Program-made: the position numbers and the translations under genes
Part shown: piece after piece, positions 57,943 to 64,000 of the stretch
How the letters are laid out: each line of letters opens with the position of its first letter
Numbering within the stretch: the stretch's first letter is position 1
From: Oricola nitratireducens
GTDB taxonomy: Bacteria > Pseudomonadota > Alphaproteobacteria > Rhizobiales > Rhizobiaceae
Assembly (NCBI RefSeq): GCF_014904745.1
Contig: NZ_JACZCS010000004.1
Coordinates: forward strand, 87,331-151,330
Length of the DNA: 64,000 nucleotides
Direction of reading: 5' to 3'
Notes under the pieces: generated by a model
Told to the model about the DNA's origin: nothing
The model's input: the letters and a program-made list of their open reading frames with translations, nothing else
Databases searched by the model: none

Positions 57943-57980
57943 GTTGTCTCAGCGGGCGCGTGTCCGCGCAAAGCGCCGCC

Positions 57981-58021
57981 GAAAAGAAACACGCGCCCGG
58001 TCCTTGCGAAACGGGCGCGTG
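57981..58021 (-). terminator. Terminator after the small membrane protein gene
   Basis: Read leftwards, a perfect ten-pair stem CACGCGCCCG/CGGGCGCGTG (57990-57999 with 58012-58021) runs into TTTCTTTTC. It closes the leftward gene at 58044. Confidence 0.75.
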
Positions 58022-58043
58022 CGGTAGGGATTTGCGGCGCCGG

Positions 58044-58337
58044 TCAGTAGCCGAAGCGATTTGCCAGCGATTTGAGCGTCGCCAGGAATGCGAGGCATGC
58101 GAATGCCCCGGTTATGCCGGCGATTGCCTGAGATGTTGCGTCGTAAGCCGGCAGATGCAGGTATTCGAATGCATAGAGACCGACGAAAGAACCGGCGATC
58201 AATATGACCATGTTCGGAACCGTGCCGAAGCCGTCACTGCCCATGACTCCGTCCATTGCCGAGGCCATGAAATACGCACCTGCCGAAACCAAGAGTCCCG
58301 TGATCAGGAGCGTGGTGGTATCTATACTGGCGAACAT
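58044..58337 (-). CDS. Small membrane protein of unknown function
   Basis: A 97-residue protein with three hydrophobic segments: residues 8-28 (LLITGLLVSAGAYFM), 42-62 (MVILIAGSFVGLY) and 71-90 (AIAGITGAFACLAFL). The ends are short and polar. It has its own terminator. No family is recognised. An AGGTTAAC-type leader precedes the ATG. Confidence 0.75.
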   Translation of the reverse strand: MFASIDTTTLLITGLLVSAGAYFMASAMDGVMGSDGFGTVPNMVILIAGSFVGLYAFEYLHLPAYDATSQAIAGITGAFACLAFLATLKSLANRFGY

Positions 58338-58444
58338 GTTAACCTCCGCCCATCAGTCGCGTTCACACTTCGTTAATACACGGGCGCATGTTAAGCGCCT
58401 GTTAGCAAATCCGTTAAAATTGCAGCTTCCGTGTTGATTATTGT

Positions 58445-59323
58445 CTAACGTCCGCGGCGGGTTGCCGGGGGTTTCGACACGAAGGCGCGCGCCTCACGGT
58501 AGCGGATGATGGCTGCGTTGACCTCCGCGCCGAGGATGAAGATCGCGGCGATGATGTAAAGAAAGACCAGCGCGATCATGATAGAGGCGAGGCCGGCATA
58601 GGTCGTCACATAGTTGGCGAAGCTTTCCAGATAGGTCGCAAACAGCATGGCGCCGAGAACCCAGGCGGCAATCGTCAAGGCGATGCCGGGGACGAGCGAC
58701 GCGAAACTGCGCTTGCCGTTGGGAAGCCATTTGTGGGCGACGAAAAGGCCAGCCACGAGAACGATCAGGGCGACCGCGAAGCGCCAGAAGGCGATCGAGA
58801 TCGACAAGGCCTCGATGCCTGGCATCCATTGCCGGGCAATGCGGAAGGCGAGCGGGGCGAGGACAAGCAGGAAGCTGATCGCCATGAAAACGAATGTCGC
58901 GATGATCACGAAGCCGAGGCTTTGCAGGCGGATCTTGATAATCGATCGCGTTTCTTCCACGCGGTAAGCCCGGTTCAGCGCGACACGCAGCGCCTCGACG
59001 CCGTTGGAGGCGAAAAATGCGGCAGCGACGACGGATATGGTCAGCAGTCCGCCGCGTTGCACGGTGAGCACGTTCTCGACCTCGCGGGCGATCGGCGAGG
59101 CGATGCGTTCCGGCCAGGTGTCGAAGACGAGATGGACAGCGGTCTCGGCGAAGCGGTCGGCGCCGAGAAAGCCGGCCAGCGTCGTCGCAAAGATCAGGAA
59201 AGGGAAAATCGCGAGCAGGGCCGACAACGCGACATGGCTTGCCAGCGCCCAACCGTCGGTCGCGTTGAAGTGGCCGAAAGCGTCCTGGGATATCCGCTTG
59301 AGGATGACGATCGTCCTGATCAT
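58445..59323 (-). CDS. YihY/UPF0761 inner-membrane protein
   Basis: A 292-residue protein of the YihY/BrkB family with six membrane segments. Hallmarks are the N-terminal ATDGWALASHVALSALLAIFPFLIF, the FFASNGVEALRVALNRAYRVEE segment and the C-terminal YITTYAGLASIMIALVFLYI-like YVTTYAGLASIMIALVFLYIIAAIFILG. Family function is not settled; early claims of an RNase role were withdrawn. Start at 59323 is chosen because the conserved region begins soon after. Confidence 0.87.
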   Translation of the reverse strand: MIRTIVILKRISQDAFGHFNATDGWALASHVALSALLAIFPFLIFATTLAGFLGADRFAETAVHLVFDTWPERIASPIAREVENVLTVQRGGLLTISVVAAAFFASNGVEALRVALNRAYRVEETRSIIKIRLQSLGFVIIATFVFMAISFLLVLAPLAFRIARQWMPGIEALSISIAFWRFAVALIVLVAGLFVAHKWLPNGKRSFASLVPGIALTIAAWVLGAMLFATYLESFANYVTTYAGLASIMIALVFLYIIAAIFILGAEVNAAIIRYREARAFVSKPPATRRGR

Positions 59324-59400
59324 GCGGTTACCGGCCGCGTTGCCATGCGGAATCGAATATGGGAAAGCCCTCCTTCGCATGTAAGTTCCACCGGACCAGA

Positions 59401-60234
59401 ATGGCACACAATTCTTCAATCCTCATAACCGGGTGTTCCACGGGAATTGGCCGGTATTGCGCAAATCGACTGCGCGACGATGGTTATCGCGTGTTCGCGA
59501 CCGCGCGCAAGGATCGCGATATCAACGATCTGAAAAGCAAGGGGTTCACGACATTCTATCTCGATTACCGCGAACCGGACTCGATCCGCGCGACGTTCGA
59601 TGCGGTGATGGCCGAGACCGGCGGCGGACTGGATGCGCTTGTCAACAACGGCGCCTACAGCCAGCCCGGCGCGGTGGAGGATCTGCCGATCGCGGCGTTG
59701 CGCGAGCAATTCGACGCGAATTTCTTCGGCTGGCACGAACTGACGCAGATGGCCGTCCCGGTCATGCGGCGGCAGGGGCGGGGACGGATCGTGCATCTCT
59801 CGTCGATTCTGGGGCTCGTTCCCGCACCGGTTCGCGGCGCCTATGTCGCATCGAAATATGCGCTCGAAGGCCTTATGACGGTCCAACGCATGGAACTTGC
59901 GGGCAGCGGCGTCCATGTTTCGCTGATCGAGCCGGGGCCCGTTCCCTCGATGATCGCGCAGAACGCACTGGCTTACGCACGCAAATATATCGACATGGAG
60001 AACAGCGTGCACGCGCAAGCCTATGCGAAACGGATCGCGGAACTGGAAACCGGCGGTACGCCCGACGATGGCGGACGCGCCGCAGGCTGGGTCTACAAGT
60101 CGTTGCGGCACGCACTGAACGCGGCCCGTCCCAGGCCGCATTATCTGGTGACGCCGCAAGCGCGCATCGCGGTCCTGGGAAAATGGCTTCTGCCGGCGAG
60201 CTTTTTCTATCGACTTGCAGCGGCTCGAAGCTAG
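59401..60234 (+). CDS. Short-chain dehydrogenase/reductase
   Basis: A 277-residue SDR. The cofactor motif is ILITGCSTGIG at residues 7-17, the NNGAYS core and the catalytic tyrosine-lysine pair in YVASKYALEG. It is of the classical, retinol-dehydrogenase-like subtype, reducing or oxidising an unknown alcohol or ketone. A start at 59359 would add 14 residues that do not fit the fold. It lies just before the twin-TM protein gene. Confidence 0.87.
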   Translation: MAHNSSILITGCSTGIGRYCANRLRDDGYRVFATARKDRDINDLKSKGFTTFYLDYREPDSIRATFDAVMAETGGGLDALVNNGAYSQPGAVEDLPIAALREQFDANFFGWHELTQMAVPVMRRQGRGRIVHLSSILGLVPAPVRGAYVASKYALEGLMTVQRMELAGSGVHVSLIEPGPVPSMIAQNALAYARKYIDMENSVHAQAYAKRIAELETGGTPDDGGRAAGWVYKSLRHALNAARPRPHYLVTPQARIAVLGKWLLPASFFYRLAAARS

Positions 60235-60276
60235 TTTAGGTAGCACTGCAAAAGAATTCGACGGAACAGGGATTAC

Positions 60277-60480
60277 ATGTCTGGCGGTTTTTTCTTCTTC
60301 GCTCTCATCATCATGGTGGCCGTGGTTGCGGTGCTGCTGGTCGGCCTGCGCAACCTGATGCGCAACGGCGACGGGAACTTTTCCAACAAGATGATGCAGC
60401 TGCGCGTCTTCCTGCAGTTCATCGCCGTCGTCGTGATCGTGATCGGCATCTATATCGCGCGCTCGAACGGCGCCGGCTAG
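60277..60480 (+). CDS. Twin-transmembrane small protein
   Basis: A 67-residue protein with two membrane segments (MSGGFFFFALIIMVAVVAVLLVG and FLQFIAVVVIVIGIYIA) separated by a 20-residue polar loop containing SNKMMQLRV. This layout is known in rhizobia as the twin-TM protein next to the cobalamin adenosyltransferase gene, which begins nine bases later. It resembles short HIG1-type hypoxia proteins of respiratory chains. Function unknown. Confidence 0.85.
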   Translation: MSGGFFFFALIIMVAVVAVLLVGLRNLMRNGDGNFSNKMMQLRVFLQFIAVVVIVIGIYIARSNGAG

Positions 60481-60489
60481 GTCGATCGC

Positions 60490-61077
60490 ATGGTCGTCCT
60501 GAACAAGATCTACACCAAGACGGGCGATGACGGCACGACCGGGCTCGGCACCGGCGAGCGGCGTTTCAAATACGATCTGCGCGTCGCCGCCTACGGCACG
60601 GTCGACGAGGCGAATGCCTGCATCGGCATGGCGCGCGTGCATACCGCCAATGCGCATGCGGATGTCGACGCGATGCTGGCGCGCATCCAGAACGACCTGT
60701 TCGATCTCGGCGCCGACCTCGCGACGCCCGAAACCGAAGAACTGCCGGCCCATGAACCGCTCCGCATCGTGGCCAGCCAGGTTTCGCGGATCGAGACCGA
60801 TATCGACGCGCTCAACGCAGCGCTGTCGCCGCTCAGGTCGTTCATCCTGCCCGGCGGAACGCCGGCGGCGGCCGCACTCCATCTCGCGCGCACCGTGTCG
60901 CGCCGCGCGGAACGGCTGATGGTGGAACTGGCTGAAAAGCCGGGCGAGCATGTCAGCAGCGACGCGCTGAAATACATCAACCGGGTGTCGGACCTCCTGT
61001 TCGTCGCGGCGCGCGCCGTCAATGACGGCGGCGCCAACGACGTGTTGTGGGTGCCCGGCGGCAACCGCCAGGCGTAG
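60490..61077 (+). CDS. Cob(I)yrinic acid a,c-diamide adenosyltransferase, PduO-type
   Basis: A 195-residue PduO-type adenosyltransferase that transfers the adenosyl group from ATP to cob(I)alamin. The ATP site is IYTKTGDDGTTGLG near the start, followed by AYGTVDEANACIGM, and the C-terminal RRAERLM and INRVSDLLFVAAR motifs of the trimeric fold. Length is typical. It stands between the twin-TM and rhomboid genes, an order common in rhizobia. Confidence 0.94.
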   Translation: MVVLNKIYTKTGDDGTTGLGTGERRFKYDLRVAAYGTVDEANACIGMARVHTANAHADVDAMLARIQNDLFDLGADLATPETEELPAHEPLRIVASQVSRIETDIDALNAALSPLRSFILPGGTPAAAALHLARTVSRRAERLMVELAEKPGEHVSSDALKYINRVSDLLFVAARAVNDGGANDVLWVPGGNRQA

Positions 61078-61106
61078 CCTCGGGGCAGGGGAGGCAGCGG
61101 CGAGAC

Positions 61107-61883
61107 ATGTTCATTCCCCTGCATGACGCCAACAATCTCAAGCATATCCGGCTGCAATATGTGACGCTGGCGCTGATCGGCATCAATGTGCTGGTCTTCC
61201 TCGCGGTCAATCTCGACCTCGTATCGGGCGCCTTCGAGGCGGCCGTGTTTTCCTTCGGCTACATTCCCGCCGTCGTAAACGATTTCGTGGAACTGCCGGC
61301 GGGACGCATGGTGATCCCGGAGGAGTTCTCCCTCATTTCCTATGCGTTCCTGCACAACGACTTCATGCATCTGGCATCCAACATGCTGTTTCTCTGGGTG
61401 TTCGGGGACAATGTCGAGGATGCGCTCGGGCATTTCCGTTATCTCGTCTTCTACCTGCTTTGCGCCGTGGCCGGAGCGCTGGCGCACGGTTTTCTGCAGC
61501 CGGCGTCGACTGCGCCGCTGATCGGTGCGTCGGGAGCGATATCCGGCGTTATCGGCGCCTATCTAATCCTGCATCCGAAGGTTCGCATCTGGGTGCTGGC
61601 ATTCGGGCGGATTCCGCTTCGGCTTCCAGCGGCAGTGCCGCTTCTTTTCTGGATCGCCTACCAGTTGGCGGCGGTGTTCATGTTTCCCGAGGAGCAGGTG
61701 TCCTGGGGCGCGCATGTCGGCGGTTTTGCGGCCGGTGCGGTTCTCGTCTTTCTCTTGAAACGGCGGGGCGTGCCGCTGTTCGATCGCGCGATCGTGCTTC
61801 CGGATGCCGTGGAAATCGCCCAACCGCCGCCGTTGCCTGACTCTGCGGCAAAGCCCGAAAGCGTGCCCTGGGGCCGTGGGTGA
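61107..61883 (+). CDS. Rhomboid-family intramembrane serine protease
   Basis: A 258-residue membrane protease with six segments. The catalytic serine is in GASGAISGVIGA and the histidine in WGAHVGGFAAG; the first loop begins FIPLHDANNLKHIRL. A GGGGAGG site lies 11-17 bases before the ATG. Substrates cannot be predicted. It follows the adenosyltransferase gene with 29 bases between. Confidence 0.93.
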   Translation: MFIPLHDANNLKHIRLQYVTLALIGINVLVFLAVNLDLVSGAFEAAVFSFGYIPAVVNDFVELPAGRMVIPEEFSLISYAFLHNDFMHLASNMLFLWVFGDNVEDALGHFRYLVFYLLCAVAGALAHGFLQPASTAPLIGASGAISGVIGAYLILHPKVRIWVLAFGRIPLRLPAAVPLLFWIAYQLAAVFMFPEEQVSWGAHVGGFAAGAVLVFLLKRRGVPLFDRAIVLPDAVEIAQPPPLPDSAAKPESVPWGRG

Positions 61884-61908
61884 AGGGTCGCATAACGCGC
61901 ATGAAGAG

Positions 61909-61937
61909 TTGACGTGTACGTAAACGTCAATTATTGC
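61909..61937 (+). promoter_or_regulatory. ACGT palindrome and promoter before etfB
   Basis: A near-perfect 22-base palindrome spans 61909-61930: arms TTGACGT and ACGTCAA around a TACGTA core, with one mismatched pair. TTGACG (61909-61914) and TATTGC (61932-61937, 17-base spacer) form a promoter over it. ACGT palindromes of this kind are described for MerR-type regulators of acyl-CoA metabolism (LiuR); the match here is from memory. Confidence 0.55.
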
Positions 61938-62088
61938 GATGCAAAATTTTCACAGTTTGGGCATCGCGGGGTTGCCCAGCAATCGAGAAAACGGCATTCA
62001 CCTGCCGACGGGAAATGTCGAGTTTGCGCTAGCGGCGCATTCGCCGTCTCCGTATTGGTGACGGCAACAAACACGGGAGTTGTCTGCA

Positions 62089-62838
62089 ATGAAGGTATTG
62101 GTGCCTGTAAAGCGGGTCGTGGATTACAACGTGAAGATCCGCGTGAAGGGTGACGGTTCGGGCGTCGAGCTTGCCAATGTGAAGATGAGCATGAACCCGT
62201 TCGACGAGATCGCCGTTGAAGAGGCGATCCGGCTGAAGGAAGCGGGCACGGTCACCGAGATCGTCGCGGTTTCGATCGGCCCGCAACAGGCGCAGGAGAC
62301 GATCCGCACCGCGCTCGCCATGGGCGCCGACCGCGGCATCCTGGTCAAGGTCGACGACCTGGTCGAACCGCTCGCCGTCGCCAAGATCCTGAAGGGCGTG
62401 GTCGACGAGGAGCAGCCCGGGCTGGTGATCCTCGGCAAGCAGGCGATCGACGACGACGCCAACCAGACCGGCCAGATGCTGGCGGCGCTGCTCGGCTGGA
62501 GCCAGGGCACGTTTGCCTCCAAGATCGTCATCGAGGGCGACACCGCCAAGGTGACGCGCGAGATCGATGGCGGGTTGCAGACGATCGAGATCAAGATGCC
62601 GGCGATCGTCACCACCGACCTGCGCCTGAACCAGCCGCGCTACGCGTCGCTGCCGAACATCATGAAGGCGAAGAAGAAGCCGCTCGACGAGAAGGCGCCC
62701 GGCGACTACGGCGTCGATGCGTCGCCGCGCCTGAAGGTGCTGAAGACCGAGGAGCCGGAGGGCCGCAAGGCCGGCGTCAAGGTCGCCGATGTCGCCGAAC
62801 TGGTCGACAAGCTGAAGAACGAAGCAGGCGTCCTCTAG
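62089..62838 (+). CDS. etfB: Electron-transfer flavoprotein, beta subunit
   Basis: A 249-residue beta subunit that holds AMP and helps bind FAD. Its N-terminus [16 protein letters not shown] and the [26 protein letters not shown] segment are typical, and the recognition loop that contacts acyl-CoA dehydrogenases ([22 protein letters not shown]) is intact. GGGAG is eleven bases before the ATG. It heads etfB-etfA and probably is controlled by the ACGT palindrome. Confidence 0.96.
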   Translation: MKVLVPVKRVVDYNVKIRVKGDGSGVELANVKMSMNPFDEIAVEEAIRLKEAGTVTEIVAVSIGPQQAQETIRTALAMGADRGILVKVDDLVEPLAVAKILKGVVDEEQPGLVILGKQAIDDDANQTGQMLAALLGWSQGTFASKIVIEGDTAKVTREIDGGLQTIEIKMPAIVTTDLRLNQPRYASLPNIMKAKKKPLDEKAPGDYGVDASPRLKVLKTEEPEGRKAGVKVADVAELVDKLKNEAGVL

Positions 62839-62960
62839 GGAAACCCGTGAGGCCCGCCTGCAAATGGCGCGCCGCTGCGCTTCCGGTGCTCACGTACCAC
62901 AAGTACGCTCCGCTCCGGTTCTCGCATCCCGCCATTTTCGGCAGGGCCTGACAGGTTTCC
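62839..62960. repeat. RIME-like palindromic element between etfB and etfA
   Basis: Imperfect 31-base inverted arms (62839-62869 and 62930-62960) enclose an inner hairpin CGTAC-CACAA-GTACG with CCGG steps on each side. The element fills nearly all of the gap between the two etf genes. Its composition resembles the intergenic mosaic elements described in Rhizobium (RIME); identity is from memory only. Confidence 0.7.
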
Positions 62961-62988
62961 GGGACGGAGCAAATCAAAGGATAAACAC

Positions 62989-63918
62989 ATGGCCATTCTC
63001 CTGATTGCCGAACACGACAACGCAACCCTGTCCGACCAGACCGCCAAGGCGATGAGCGCGGCAAGCGCGATGGGCGGCGACGTGCATGTGCTGGTCGCGG
63101 GCCACAATGCCAGGCCGGCGGCCGACGAAGCCGCCAAGCTGGACGGCGCGAAGAAAGTGCTGCTCGCCGACGACGCCTCGCTGGAACAGCAGCTCGCCGA
63201 ACCGATGGCGGCGCTGATCGTGTCGCTGGCCGGCGACTACGACGCGATCGTCGCCGCGGCGACGACCAACGGCAAGAACATCATGCCGCGTGTCGCTGCC
63301 CTGCTCGACGTGATGCAGGTCTCCGAGATCGTCGAGGTGGTCTCCGCCGACACGTTCAAGCGGCCGATCTATGCCGGTAACGCGATCCAGACGGTGCAGG
63401 CGACCGATCCGAAGAAGGTGATCACCGTGCGCACGGCCTCGTTCCAGAGCGCCGGCACGGGCGGCTCGGCCTCGGTCGAGACCATCTCCGCGCCTGCCGA
63501 TCCGGGCCTGTCCTCCTTCGTCTCGACGGAACTGTCGGGTGGCGACCGTCCGGAACTCACCTCGGCCAAGATCATCATCTCGGGCGGCCGCGCGCTTGGT
63601 TCCTCGGAGAAGTTCCAGGAAGTGATCCTGCCGGTCGCCGACAAGCTCGGTGCCGCCGTCGGCGCGAGCCGCGCGGCGGTCGATGCGGGATACGCTCCCA
63701 ACGACTGGCAGGTCGGCCAGACCGGCAAGGTGGTCGCCCCGGATCTCTACATCGCCTGCGGCATCTCGGGCGCGATCCAGCATCTGGCCGGCATGAAGGA
63801 CTCCAAGGTGATCGTCGCGATCAACAAGGACGAGGAAGCGCCGATCTTCCAGGTCGCCGATTACGGCCTCGTGGCAGATCTGTTCGAGGTCCTGCCGGAG
63901 TTGGAGAAGGCGCTGTAG
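62989..63918 (+). CDS. etfA: Electron-transfer flavoprotein, alpha subunit
   Basis: A 309-residue alpha subunit that binds the FAD through which electrons from acyl-CoA dehydrogenases pass to ETF-ubiquinone oxidoreductase. The conserved C-terminal FAD region has [36 protein letters not shown] and [16 protein letters not shown]. The N-terminal part ([11 protein letters not shown]) forms the interface with EtfB. It is separated from etfB by the palindromic element and is followed by a terminator. Confidence 0.97.
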   Translation: MAILLIAEHDNATLSDQTAKAMSAASAMGGDVHVLVAGHNARPAADEAAKLDGAKKVLLADDASLEQQLAEPMAALIVSLAGDYDAIVAAATTNGKNIMPRVAALLDVMQVSEIVEVVSADTFKRPIYAGNAIQTVQATDPKKVITVRTASFQSAGTGGSASVETISAPADPGLSSFVSTELSGGDRPELTSAKIIISGGRALGSSEKFQEVILPVADKLGAAVGASRAAVDAGYAPNDWQVGQTGKVVAPDLYIACGISGAIQHLAGMKDSKVIVAINKDEEAPIFQVADYGLVADLFEVLPELEKAL

Positions 63919-63939
63919 GGGCATCGACAGAGAATCGAA

Positions 63940-63972
63940 AAAGCCGCCGGAATTTCCGGCGGCTTTTTTTTC
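63940..63972 (+). terminator. Terminator after etfA
   Basis: AAGCCGCCGG/CCGGCGGCTT forms a ten-pair stem (63941-63950 with 63956-63965), five-base loop, followed by eight T residues. A textbook intrinsic terminator closing etfBA. The last 28 bases of the window hold nothing further. Confidence 0.95.
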
Positions 63973-64000
63973 GTTCCGTCTGCGGCTTTAGCCGTTCGCC

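Overview
The window is a chromosomal segment from an alphaproteobacterium of the order Hyphomicrobiales (rhizobial/Mesorhizobium-like group). This rests on the very high GC with strong third-position bias, a SAM-II riboswitch in front of metA, typical rhizobial gene strings (comF-grxC-nitrilase-DUF1178 facing ubiG; lysC-ptsP-prfA-prmC; parvulin-argJ facing secA; twin-TM protein-adenosyltransferase-rhomboid-etfBA), a Flp pilin and rhizobial-type intergenic palindromes. Genus assignment is inference only.

Layout. 0-11 kb: end of an M20 peptidase, tRNA-Arg(CCU), then a complete histidine-utilisation locus. hutF-hutC runs leftwards and hutI-hutH-hutG-hutU runs rightwards from a shared 75-bp control region with a perfect palindrome over both -10 elements. 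It is followed by a four-gene polar amino-acid ABC transporter (binding protein, two permeases, ATPase). Together they take histidine (or a related amino acid) in and degrade it by the five-step HutF/HutG route to glutamate, formate and ammonia. 11-17 kb: mostly leftward small genes (DUF2461, TfoX-N, VWA/CoxE-like, GFA-fold, rpsU, cold-shock protein) plus a rightward glycerate 2-kinase. 17-26 kb: an unrecognised gene with a close paralogue 36 kb away, metA with its SAM-II riboswitch and attenuator, YbaK-like deacylase, exported unknown, ThiO-like oxidase, a divergent HxlR regulator/methyltransferase pair, MoxR ATPase and 3-hydroxybutyryl-CoA dehydrogenase.

26-49 kb: core functions. These are L,D-transpeptidase, clpB, DUF4167, prmC-prfA (release factor and its methylase), ptsP (nitrogen PTS), lysC, ubiG, comF-grxC-nitrilase-DUF1178, an orphan Flp pilin with a small membrane partner, mutT-GNAT-argJ-parvulin, and secA. 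48.6-53 kb: a polysaccharide flippase overlapping a CelD-like acetyltransferase, and an acyl-CoA synthetase. 53-64 kb: second copy of the unknown paralogue, a 36-bp inverted repeat, tRNA-Leu(CAA), DedA protein, dsbB, HNH protein, AlkA-type glycosylase, gluQ, YihY protein, SDR, cobalamin adenosyltransferase, rhomboid protease and etfBA ending at a strong terminator.

No prophage, insertion sequence, CRISPR array, integrase or recognisable defence system was seen. The window is essentially ordinary chromosome. The points most worth following are the control sites (HutC operator, SAM-II plus terminator, HxlR palindrome, ACGT palindrome before etfBA), the duplicated unknown gene, and the orphan Flp pilin, which is a 57-codon gene starting with GTG.
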